NCBI GenBank assembly: GCA_022702545.1
Contig: JAHRBC010000008.1
Location: forward strand, 1 to 64,000
Reading direction: 5' to 3'
Length of the DNA: 64,000 nt
Source of the DNA: Phycomyces nitens
Lineage: Eukaryota; Mucoromycota; Mucoromycetes; Mucorales; Phycomycetaceae
The translations under genes and the position numbers were made by a program. The notes beneath the pieces were generated by a model. The model was not told where the DNA came from. It ran no database searches and saw only the letters and a program-made list of their open reading frames with translations. Shown in pieces: positions 14,761 through 25,578 of the stretch (position 1 is the first letter of the stretch; each line of letters starts with the position of its first letter).

Positions 14761-15208
14761 ATTCGGTTTCAAAAAACGGTAGTTATGTTACCGTTTCGTT
14801 CACACAGGACAAAAATTATTTTTCTCAAGAATGCGCAACATCTTCAACACCAAATAAAATGCTCATTTCGATAAACAACGTTACCTAAAATTTTACGAGC
14901 CCTTTCTATGGTACTACAACTACCTCATTGCCAGAGGAAAAGAGATTCCATGCGACTTTTATGAATCGGGATCGATGACATTACCTTTCAACCACAATCT
15001 GCGGAGAAAAAGCAGTCTAAAATCAGAAAAAACGGCAGTTATGTTACCGTTTCGGTAGCTGTTCCCACTCCTCTCGCCGTAGTGATCAAGGCATGGGATA
15101 TGGTTCAAGACGAAGTCAACAAGAGTAATCCCAGCACCCACCCAGTTGGTATATCTACAATCAGAAACTTTGTTTGGGACTCCAGAAAACAAATCAAAGA
15201 GAAACATA

Positions 15209-16150
15209 CACTACGGCAGAAAAAACGGTAGCTAACTACCATTTTGGTAGCATTACTACCATTTTTTCCCACCAAAAAAATGGTAGTAAAGACTCTGTAT
15301 AAGGCAATTTTGGTAGCTGTTACCGTTTTTTTAGTGCGAAAAAAAAGGGTAGTTATGAGGCAGGAATAGGCACAGCTACCATTTTTTTATCCAACCAAAA
15401 TCGTTTCTTTATATACTATAGCTTCTCTTTTATATTACTTTATACACTAGCACCCATTCTTTTTTTACTGCCATTTATTTGAAATAATGATTTATTTTTT
15501 ATTATAATTTTGATTTATTTCAAATAATATTAAAATATATATAATAATAATATTGAAACATACCAAAAGCAAATACTATTTAATATTATAAAACGTATAT
15601 GGTACAAACCTTTTACTCAAGCTATACACGATGCCAACAACATGTTGTTATGACTTGGATAGCCTTTGGTCTTCATTGATTGCTATAAGAATATTGTGGT
15701 CAGAGAATGAAGCAATCAAATAAACCAAGCATATTGTTTTGGATAGCATACCAGTATATATTGTGCTTGTTAATCGGCATGCCAAGCATCTCTTGAATTA
15801 ATGTCACTATATGAAGCGTACAGATGTAAATACTAGATACGGTAGAAGGAGAATAGAGAATGTGCAATATGATTAATTAAAGAGTGTGCACATATTATAA
15901 TATTCTTACCATAAAAAAGATATTGCTGTAAAGTCAACTCATAAGATTTAAAACTTATTCAAATATAATAGTAGTTGGCAGAATAAGTACATCATTAAGA
16001 AAACAATATGTATATTCTACAGAGATTCCCAGGTGGGGAGGTGGGGAACAACAAACTTTGGCGTAATATAGCTATAAAAAAATTTCACCTTTTTTTAGTG
16101 TGTGAAAAAATATGAGATGAGTGTTTCATTCCTTGATTAAAGATAGCAGA
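15209..16150. other. Left non-coding arm of element B
   Basis: It holds the inverted end and about 200 bp of subterminal ACGGTAG / CTACC motifs, then A+T-rich sequence without an ORF. It matches 35045-36090 (copy C) nearly base for base, apart from about 50 bp missing near C's end and a 159-bp tandem duplication found only in C (35431-35589 repeated after it). The match stops at 16150, where element D begins. Confidence 0.8.
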
Positions 16151-16392
16151 CACTGGGAAAACGGTCCTGAGGTACAATGATAAGAAGTAACCTTTTAACC
16201 TATGCAAAACTGGAGTGATTTTGTATCTCAGAAAGTTTTTCATATTCAGGTTAAAGATAAAGCTTTACTCTATCTTATTGGCTTAGACACAATAGACATA
16301 TGAATATCAATTTGTAAGATTATAAAGTTGTTGAGAATAAAGTAAATGTAACACTTGTTTCCTTATTATCTTAATATTCAAAAGCATACAAT

Positions 16393-19300
16393 ATGTCTTC
16401 TATTACTCAACTTCGCAACAAGGCCTGTTATTGCACTAAATGCAATGGTAACGCCCAAGGTTACAGTCTGGTAACAAAGAGAACCTCTCAGCGTCATAAT
16501 AAGAGAGCAAGAATTGACAAACTTGAAAGAATTGTGATGGGTATGATGATTTTGGTATTGTTTTTTGGCCCTTGTATAATAACACGGTTTTTTATTAAAC
16601 ACAGAAAGACAAAGAGAAATGGTGGAGATTGATATTGAACGTAAGGAATATTTATTTGAAGAGCAGCAGATAGTAACAAGCTATTGTATTCTATATGTAG
16701 CTATCACAACCCATCAATCCGGTTCTATGGAAAGACAGAATGATTTTTCCCACTCACCCGTCATGGAATCTGAGCTGATGCTGGATGGCGATGATTCAGC
16801 TGCCAATGAGGTGAATGGCAATGACAGCAACAATGAAGAGGAGAGCAATGCCGAAGACAGTGATGGTGACGACGTCGAGGAGATTGAAGTCGAGGATCTT
16901 AGCAGTGAAGGTGAGTGTTGAATAAAGAAAAAAGAACCTGAAAAAATTGAGTGTTAATAATTATCATTTTAAAATAGACCCCTTTTCCTCCCCCGAGATG
17001 CCAGAGAATCCAGTGCACAGGTCCATTGCCATATTCGTGGTCCTGTTTGCATCCCGCTACGTGGTCAACAAGGGTGCTGTTGTCTTGATCAAGTTCATCA
17101 ACGAGCTCTTGAAGATCTACGAGCAGGATTTCCAATTGCCCTCTAGCCTTCCTGGTCTCCAAAAGATGACGGGTTTCTCAGCCTTGACCAAAGGAATAAA
17201 AAAATCTGTTGTGTGCCAGGATTGCCACAAGGTGTACGAGGAAGCTGGGTCTGTTCCTGAGTTCTGTAACTCATCCAAGGTTGGTTCCCGCTCTTCCTGT
17301 GGGTGCAAGTTGATGAAGGCATCCTCTTCTGGTACTTTGGTTCCAAGACGCCAATTCCACTATCAGTCCGTCAAGCAGGCGTTGAGTGTCCTTTTCCTCC
17401 ACCCGGATTTTGAGGCCAATATCCGCCATTGGAACAAAGAGCTTAAGGTCATGGACACCATGTGCGATGTGTACGATGGTGCCATGTGGAAGGACCTGAA
17501 GGATAAGGATGGTGTCTCCTTTGTCGCTGACCCATGTTCATTGATGCTGACATTGAACATTGATTGGTTTCAGCCATTCGATGGGGTGACTTATTCCTGT
17601 GGAGCAATCTACTTGGCAATAAACAATCTTCCTAGGGCTGAGCGGTTCAAGCCCAAGAATATCATCCTTGTTGGCCTGATGCCTGGGCCGAAGGAGCCAA
17701 AATCAGACGAGATAAACAGCTACCTGGAGCCACTGGTCAATGACCTGAACCAGCTGTACGTTGGTGTTTCCATCCCAACGTTTGAGTGCCCTTCTTCTGT
17801 GGTTGTCCGTGCTGCCTTGATGATGGTCGCCTGCGACATCCCTGCTGCCAGGAAGACTAGTGGCTTCACAGCCCATAACAGCACTCGGGCATGCTATAAG
17901 TGCAGTCGCAGTTTCTCCCGTCTGGAAGGCACAAGCCATGTGGACTTTTGTGGGTTCGAGTTTGTCAAGTGGAGGCTTGCCAATGGTGAAGAAAACCGGG
18001 TGCATGCTGAGGAGTGGAAGAGTGCAAGTACGCCCTCAGAAAGGCACCAGCTGGAGGTCAAAAATGGTGTTCGATGGTCGCAGCTGCACTGCCTTGGATA
18101 CTTTGATCTAGTACGTGGAACGATCATTGATCCCATGCACAACCTATTCCTGGGTACGGCCAAGAGGATGGTCGAGACATGGACCGCCAGTGGTCTGATC
18201 ACAGACCAGGATCTTTGTCAGATGCAAAAGGTGGCAGAGACAATGGTGTTGCCTGTGGGATATACCATGTTGAAGACGAAGATTGGAAAGGGGTTTCCCC
18301 GAATGAAAGCTGACGAGTGGAAGTCCTGGGTGTTGATTTACTCTCCTGTTCTGCTGCGGCCTGTTCTTTCTGGAACAAAGTTCAAGAATTGGATCAGCTT
18401 TGTTGATGCCTGCCGTCTCCTCACCAAGCCTACCATCACTTTTGACGAACTTGATGAGGCCCATAGTCACCTGGAGAAGTTCGGTCAGGAGTGTGAACAA
18501 CAATACCCTAGTACCATCCTCACCTGCAACATGCACCTACACCTCCATCTTCGCGACACTGTTTGTGATTTTGGACCAGTGTATGGTTATTGGCTCTTTG
18601 GGTTCGAGCGATATAATGGGTTGTTGAAGAATGTTGATACAAACAGGAGAGATGGGTTTGAATCAACATACATAAAAAGTTTTACTGAAAATATGTATAA
18701 GGGTGATCTTGTGCAAAGACTTACATGTCAGAGCCAAGTCCCCTTCAAAGTACTATTGAAAAAACTCACCTCCTTGTCCAATACTTTTATAGTAGCCCCA
18801 GCCCCAGCACCAGCACCTCAACGCCGTTTCCATCTTGACGCATTCCTGCAAGCCTCGTTGGATGTCAGTCTTACGATTAAGGGTAACGAAGCTCTCCCTC
18901 CGTCAGCATTACCTTTACCAACAGCAACAGCAACAACACAGATGGGTGATATCGACTATCCCCATCTCCTAGAATATTACAAGAGAGCATATGACAATGA
19001 GCACCTTGTTGACTACCTCCATGCATCTTCATCACCATTCTTTGTCAATGACCGAATCACAAAGATCAAGGCCATTGATCTTCTTGGTCAGACATACAAG
19101 GGCAAAGGTGGATCTGGCAGTCGCGGGTCATATATCCAAGCTCTTTTTCTGGATTTCGAGGGTAGAAAGACAAACGCGTACACAGGAGAAATCCAATACC
19201 TGTTCGCCCACAACTTCGTTCCTCCTCCCAGCCCCTCCCACAGCCGCCCTCATTTCCACCACAAGCAACATGTGTTTGCATTCGTCCACTGGCTTGTTCC

Positions 19301-19565
19301 AGATCCTGACAATCTCAGACCAGTTGAGCAAGTTGACGTCTGCCTCCCTGGTTTTGCGCCAAACACGTTCGACAGCATCTTGCCAGTGCACAGGATTCTC
19401 TTGGAAGTGGCTACGGCCGAATTAAAAATTGAAAACAACGCAAGGATGCTGGTCATTCCACTGCCAAAAAATATATTCATAAATACAAATAAAACTTTTC
19501 TCTCTCTCTCTCTCTCTTTTAAAGAAGCAAAAAACAAAACAAAGCCAAGTAAAATATACATATAG
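16393..19565 (+). CDS. Tnp2-like transposase of element D (4 family exons, here merged as 3)
   Basis: Exons are 16393-16540, 16701-16910 and 16978-19565, phase 1 at both introns, giving 981 residues. Exon 1 has a zinc-knuckle-like Cys-x-Cys-x2-Cys followed by TSQRH. Exon 2 is strongly acidic (residues about 70-118). The last exon has a CQDC...CGC cluster (199-229), LNIDWFQPFDG (D315, D321), GLMPGPKEP, VACDIPAARKT (D406), HNSTRACYKC (C425, C428), IDPMHN (504), MHLHLHL (638-644) and GFERYNG (662-667). These are Tnp2/CACTA-family hallmarks; which acids are catalytic is not assigned. It should cut and rejoin the CACTG ends in the nucleus. The product ends in a 27-residue Ser/Lys tail absent from relatives. 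Removing one A from the A6 run at 19466-19471 would end it at the family position (LPKIYS), so a 1-nt insertion or read error is likely. Confidence 0.88.
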
Positions 19566-19619
19566 TCCAAATAGCGCATATGTGAAACAGGGTGAAAATT
19601 AAGAGAAAAAGAAAACGTT

Positions 19620-20806
19620 TTATTGTCTCAGTGACCATTGAGGAAGGGAGGAAGAAAGCCCCTCAGGGACTGCTAAATCCGCAACGCGGCCAAATACTCT
19701 TGGGAGCATTTGGCGCACGTTGACACCCAAGCCAAGGAGCGAGTACGAGTCCAACAACTCAATCAACTGATTGAACTAATATACATTCATTAGAATATTA
19801 TTTTATGATTCAAAAGCAATAAAAAAATTTATTTAAATAATATGTTACCTCATCGCTCCTCCAGCCTGGGCATACTGTGCAGATCATCCGCCGGCCAGGA
19901 ACTCCAGGAAACTCATCCTCAGACTCACCCTCAGACATTGCTGCCTTTTGGATGAGTGCTGAGCAATCATTGCCTATCGCATTGTCAATGGCATCCTTGT
20001 TGGAGAGGTATGCCATTCGACGGCGATGGAAATGCTAATCAAACATATGTTTAATATTGTTTTTCAATCTCAAGTCTTTTAGATGCTATACTATTACATA
20101 CATCAGCTTCCCGGCCGGCTTTTCTGGCACGAGCATTTGCGGCTACCCATGCCTCAGGAGACGCCCTCTCCTGGCGACGCCTTCCGCAAAAGTTCCGGTA
20201 GACACTGTCCCGAAGATCCCTTTGGCGCAAGCCAGTGTTGATGAACGTTGGGCCCAGGTAGGCAAGGAGTTCAAGAACCAACTCCTTGTTGGGAGATTCA
20301 TTGAAATGAACCTCCGCTCTCCACCTGGGCCTGTTGTTGTTGGCTTGCACCATAGCCGGGTTGTTTGACCTGAAATTGGGCCTCCACAGATAGTCTCGTA
20401 TATGTCGCTATTAAATTTTTATAAGCCAATGAATTGGTAAGCTATTGAGAATATTAATACTTACAAACGCTTCTGTGGCGGCACCAGGGTTATACTCCAC
20501 CACAGCCGGGATGATGGGAGCTGGGCCAGTGGCAGGGATGGCAACAGGACCAGGAGCAGGGCCAACAATGGTGAATAGCTCCTCACCAAAGGCAGAAGCA
20601 AGCTCGGCGGCAGGAACTGCACTGTTGTTGGCAGCCACCAACTCAGCCAAACTGTCAATAGCCTCGACAGTACTGGCGTTGCCTTCGATGCTGGTGCCAA
20701 TGCGAGAATCTACCCTGACAAGGATGTTTTGAATATCCCGCAAGGTCTCCAACAATTGGAGTTGCTCATCGGTTGAGCGAGAAGTGGGAGTGGATCTTGG
20801 TGCCAT
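19620..20806 (-). CDS. Coiled-coil accessory protein of element D (4 exons)
   Basis: Exons on the minus strand are 20806-20465, 20407-20102, 20034-19849 and 19775-19620, all phase 0, giving 329 residues. The start is the first ATG of the frame; relatives in E, F and G begin equivalently. Residues about 15-45 form an amphipathic helix, followed by an Ala/Pro-rich linker. Exon 2 opens with an Arg/Trp-rich stretch (RHIRDYLWRPNF) and has basic helices. Exon 3 begins with HFHRRR, passes through an acidic patch and ends PGWRSDE, a motif shared as RPSWRSDE in E and G. Exon 4 is a helical tail. No known domain is recognised. It is convergent with the transposase (54 bp between stops). By position it could be the TnpA-like end-binding protein, which is inference only. 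Confidence 0.8.
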
Positions 20807-22407
20807 GGTCTATAGAATATCATATGTTTTCAAAATTAGCTTTATATTCTATTTATAAATTATAGACTCTACTCTTTACATACAAAATAATTGGTTTGCG
20901 AGTGCAGGAGGGTCGATTCAATTGTAAATAGATGGTCTTTATATACACAGATGAGTTTAATAAACAGATTCCTAATTACCCTTTGTATACTCTGTATAAA
21001 TTAATAAAAAATAATTTTGGATCTCTGCTTGAAATTAAATATCATTTCTTTCTTTCTTTTTGTTCTATCTTCTTATCTCTGTTGTTTTATCTCTACGTGG
21101 GTTTCTAATAAGACATTCTTTATACTAACAAATTAATGGCTTCTTTATAAATGTATACTCATCCCAATACATTCTCTCTACATTGCCCATCTAGACTAAT
21201 CATGATCAGTTACATGTGCCGGTGCCATCTTGCAAGTTATTCTGATTGTCTCTTTCTATCCTGTAGACCTCTTCCACTTGTACAGCCTATTATATGGTGC
21301 CATCATCAGTGCCAGGGTAAATAAAATCTTTTCGTGTCCAATTTCTTTTTTCTCAATGTTTGTTATTCTACAATAGGCCGCCGCCATCACTGTCTACCCC
21401 ATCTGCCTCCTTCATCATCTACGACTGGTTATCATAATGGTAATGCCATTTCTTGGTCTTTGTGCTTTTCCCTAATATTATTCTGGCTATTTACTAATAC
21501 TTTTCTATATTCTTAAAAAGTTATTGTTGGCCGCCATATACCATCCCTCTACTATAATCGCCAACTCTGTTTTTGGTATGTAAATCGATTTTTCTATCAC
21601 TCAATTCACCCATATTAATTTATTTTATCCCATCTCTAGTCAATCTAATCATACAAGATGCCATGCCGCACAACTCTGCCCCTCTTTGCCCATTCTTATC
21701 CAATCCTTGCAATGTAAGTATAATATCCCTTGCATCTTGAATAGCACCCGCACTTTTGAATATATGTCACTAATATAACTTTTATTATATCAGAATACTA
21801 CTGCAACCACCCAAATTGCTGCCGGACCCTATTTTCAGGTATTGTTCAGTAGAGAAGTATCCGATCCAAGTAATATCAAATAGGCTGGTAGAAGCGGCAA
21901 GGATAGACAGTAATAGTATTAGAGCTTGTGTATAGAACCATTCTATTCTTTCCAATAAACACAAATATAAACCATAAACCTTTTAAGTACGGGGTATAAA
22001 ATGATGGAAAGAGTAATTATTGCTTGATTATACAATAATGAGTTTCAAAGAGTGGTCAATACTGGCAGTTTGAATGGGTAAACAATAATAAACCCTCACT
22101 ATTAGCGTATGAAAAACAACAATAAGATCGCCCTTTCAAGATGTAAACACAATACCTGTACACCAAAAACATAATGTCGGATGTAACAATTGAGTATATC
22201 AAGTCAGTTAAGCATGTCAAAAATGCTAACAAACCTTTGTTCCGTTCGCTGTCACAACTTTTACCATGTTTATTTCGAGTCTTACAACCTGATAGGAACC
22301 TAGGTTCTCCTATCTGTCATATCTGTGTTTTACCATAGAAAATTCGCGACTTTTCACATATTTATTTACAGTTTTACACATGATCTACTTTTACCATTTT
22401 CCCAGTG
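20807..22407 (+). other. Non-coding arm of D with a row of mini exon-like segments
   Basis: The accessory promoter should lie near 20.81-21.0 kb. Further on, plus-strand splice consensus pairs delimit short C-rich segments: donors at 21317, 21440, 21576, 21714 and 21839 and acceptors before 21377, 21521, 21640 and 21794. The implied introns are 60, 81, 64 and 80 bp and the segments 63, 55, 74 and 45 bp. No long ORF crosses them. The final 500 bp up to the inverted end are A+T-rich and featureless apart from TTACCA-like motifs. Confidence 0.5.
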
Positions 22408-22962
22408 AGAGCTAAAGATGTGGTATACAAGATTCCAATCGGATGTTTATCCCATTGACAACCTTACATAATGGAGGGTCATTTAGTTTTACTTCAAAGA
22501 AGTAGAGCAAAGCAAAGAAAAGAAATATAAACTAACCTCGGCATAATACAGCTCTATAAAAAAAATTTCATTTTTTTTGGTGTTTGAAAACGGGCGAGAT
22601 GTGTGTTTCATTCCTAGATTAAAAACAACAGAGCTGAAGATGTGGTATACAAAATGCCAATCGGGCATTTATTAAGGTGGCAATCTTACGTGATAGAGAG
22701 TTATTTGATTTTATTTCAAAGGAGAGGTCCAAAGCAATGATAAAACAGGTAAAGGAAAAGAGGAAAAGAAAAAGTGCGCTAAAACATATACTAAAAATAT
22801 GAGAGAACCAATAAGAGCAGCCTAAAGAATATTAAAGCCCTAGTCTGTTTCTCTTTGATGAAGGCTCATTGCTTATTCCTAGTGGTGTAAACCTATATCA
22901 AATAGTAGAAATATTATATTAATATTAGATTGAGAATAGATGAGCAACAAAGAAGCTCTAAC
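22408..22962. repeat. Element B arm with about 218-bp tandem duplication
   Basis: Sequence of element B resumes after D. A segment starting GAGCTAAAGATGTGGTATAC near 22409 recurs as GAGCTGAAGATGTGGTATAC near 22629, a period of about 218 bp. The same pair exists in copy C (about 36091 and 36308), so the duplication predates the B/C split. No gene is seen. Confidence 0.7.
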
Positions 22963-23868
22963 TTACAGTACATCTGTCATGATTGGTGAATCAGCCTTGT
23001 CATCAGTTTGAAACACCTCATCTTCCGAAAGAAAAGAACTGCTTGCTCTTTCCTGCTATAACATAATAAAAATATTATATTAATTATAATGCATGTTCAA
23101 ATGTTTGCTAATTAATAAACTTGCCTGGCTGTTCTCTGCCATTTTTCTCTTACGAGTCTGGTTTGCACTCTTAAAGGTGTCTCGGAGAAGATTCTTGGCA
23201 CACCACATTCTTTTGCACTTGTAAATGTGGAGGCCAATTTGTCTTGCCCGTCTTTCGAGTAGCAACATGTAGTATTCCTGCTGGCTCCCAGGAATACTTT
23301 TCCATGTCTTGGTAGTTACAGGAAAGTCCTTGTCAATCAGATCGCTTTTGATGGAGCAAGCCAGTGACTTGAGCTGTAGGCGCTTTGTTGTTACCACATA
23401 TTCTGGCATAGGGAAGAATTGGGGTAAAATTTGTCCTTCTGGGATCTCTTTGCACTGTGCTTCCCAGTCTTGACGATGGAGCATTTGAAGAAGCATGTTG
23501 TATCGCTTGGTATCATCCTTCCCTTTGAACTCCCCACTTGTATCGATCAGTCGTTTTCCAAGCAGGTCAGGATATTCAGTCAATTGAGCCCTTTTTACAG
23601 ACTCGGTTACCCGTTCAAGAGCTAGCAAAAAAAGCATATATATATATAAATATTAATAAAACGATTGTATATAATTAAGAAATAAATAAATCTTACCACT
23701 TTGCTCCACAATACTCTGTTACATTGTGTTTAGTTCTTCATCATTGATCATTGGAGCAAATTGTTTGCTAAACTGATCTTGAAGAGTATGCAGCATTTGC
23801 TTTATTTCAGCAACATCGCGCTCAACTTTTCTGACCGAGTTGATGAGTGTAGTGTTCATATCAGACAT
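22963..23868 (-). pseudogene. Coiled-coil accessory gene of element B, nonsense-mutated
   Basis: Minus-strand exons are 23868-23697, 23621-23125 and 23055-22963, giving a 253-codon frame. Residues 5-42 are a clear heptad coiled coil (VRKVERDVAEIKQMLHTLQ). Codon 50 is TAA (23719-23721), so the product is truncated unless read through. Exon 2 encodes a basic, Lys/Arg/Trp-containing helical domain ending QTRKRKMAENSQ. Exon 3 encodes an acidic tail. The second intron has a GC donor (GCAAGT) and the same GC is kept in copy C. It sits upstream of and divergent from the B transposase gene, unlike the convergent arrangement in D-G. The likely role is binding element ends, by analogy. Confidence 0.65.
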
Positions 23869-24532
23869 ATTTTGACGATGAATTTGTAAGAGGATAATAA
23901 ATATTGTACCTTATGTCATGCTCGCACATTTATATATCTACTTAAATTTATTATTATTTCGGTGTCTTGGAAAATATGATATAATATTATGACTTACAAG
24001 ACATGGCTAGGATTACCAAGGCACCTGTCATGACAGTGATAGATTGTCTTATCCAAATTAAGGCTGTCAATAAAAATGACGTTTGTGCCTAATTTGGTAA
24101 ATGATCAGATTCTAATGACGTTTAAAATTCATATAAGGAATGTCTACAATATCTTACTATTAAAAATCTGGAGTGCCATTATCCTAGCCGTGCCACACTA
24201 GCCACACTCATTGATGACAGGTACGTTGATTTTGTAGTCATTGACCAAGAAATGTCTTTGCTGCTATTGCTATTACTAGTCAAATAATCTCTTACCTAGT
24301 ATCGTCATTATTAAACAATAATTGTTTTAACCATTGAATGAGAAATATTTCTATTGTAATCGTCATTATTATCATTACCAGGAGAATTGGAAAAAAAAAC
24401 AAGACAACTGTTTAGTGTAAAGTTCTATGAGTATAAAGGTGTTCTTCATACCTGATTATTGGAATCCAATTCTTCTCGTATTTTTATACTTCAAACCATT
24501 ACCCAACCCACCAATTTACTCTTATTATCAAC
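23869..24532. promoter_or_regulatory. Intergenic region between divergent genes of element B
   Basis: It separates the coiled-coil gene (minus) and the transposase gene (plus) and probably holds both promoters. 24173-24300 is kept almost unchanged in copy C (36910-37028), where the genes on both sides are partly deleted. GATGACAGGTACGTTGATTT is identical in both. No ORF was found. Confidence 0.45.
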
Positions 24533-25578
24533 ATGTCTTCTTCCAACTCCACCTAGCAGAGAGACAGATTGCCCACACAAGCATATGTGTGTACTCAGTG
24601 TGGTTTTGACGCTGTCAATTACCAACAACTCTAAAACCACAAGAGGCTCCACAGAAGTATCGTGGTGTCAAATAGCACCGTTCAACACATTTCCGAAGAT
24701 GTTGAAATGGAAGATGTTGTTGAACATGATATCAATGACATTGAATACATGAGCAATTCAGGTAATAATAAAAATACAATTATGTCCATTGTTAGCCAAG
24801 TTTTTACTCAATAATATACATACCTTTTCTATAGACATTATGGAAGCTGATGAAAACCTTTCGTACAAATGTGGCTGTACTTTCGATACCACTGAGGGTA
24901 GAGCACATGTCTACAACAATGGCCAAATTGGGCCAAACACATTTACCAAAGCCGAGCTATTAAGCATCCATCTCTCTCACTTGGTCGTTCAGCATAAGAT
25001 AACCAGGGCAGCCTACAGAGATATTGTTAGGTTCGCAAACACACTTATTCAGGATCACGATGAGATTATATTGGGTAAATGATATTACTTACTGTTATTT
25101 TACTTAACAATCACTGACATGAATTGTATTATTCATTTTCTTTTTAGAACCTGGAGCCAAGATTAGACATGGCAATGTTGTTGATGACATGCTCCAGTCA
25201 AGGTCTGACATCCGGGGCCATGACTATGATGTGTGCCCAAATGGTTGTAAGCTGTACAACTTGGGCAATGAGCAAGTTGAATGTGCAGCCTGTGGTGAAC
25301 AACGGTACAAGCTGAATGACAGTATTGTCAAAGTCCCTATTGCAACCACTGCAAAAATGGTGTTAAATCAATGATTAATTGTGGGGTGTTATTATCAATA
25401 ACAGTATATGAAAAATTGCAACTCAGGGAAAATCCTTTGGTTAGTATCATTGACAGATATAAGCATGTCTTATTGGTTAGATAGATTACGGAGTACCTGA
25501 AAGTAATAATAAAACTATAAAGGAATGGGCAATAAACTACTGCTATTATATATTCTCTTTTGATATAAACCCTAAAAA

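Larger units (their letters stand above)
11194..15084. mobile_element. CACTA element A (decayed, non-autonomous)
   Basis: It starts CACTACGGC (11194) and ends GCCGTAGTG (15084), perfect 9-bp inverted ends. It is flanked by ATC on both sides (11191-11193 and 15085-15087), the 3-bp TSD of the CACTA/EnSpm superfamily. Both ends carry clusters of subterminal ACGGTAG / CTACCGTTTT motifs in both orientations. The interior matches element B in patches: remnants of the coiled-coil gene near 12.8-13.1 kb, and of the transposase C-terminus near 14.43-14.62 kb, the latter with stops. It sits in the Myb-like gene of the Harbinger element. Confidence 0.9.
16151..22407 (+). mobile_element. CACTG-type element D (6.26 kb, two genes)
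   Basis: It begins CACTGGGAAAACGGT and ends with the complement of CACTGGGAAAATGGT, a 15-bp inverted repeat with one mismatch. AGA lies on both sides (16148-16150 and 22408-22410). The unoccupied version of the site is seen in copy C near 36.08 kb, where AGATAGCAGAGCTGAAG runs without interruption. D holds a Tnp2-like transposase gene, a convergent accessory gene and a row of mini exon-like segments. It is the least damaged of the copies here. Confidence 0.92.

Noticed and set aside
16393..16632. 79-codon ORF as a separate gene
   Set aside because: Its first 148 nt are exon 1 of the D transposase; the rest reads through an intron, shown by the equal exon 1 length in E and H.
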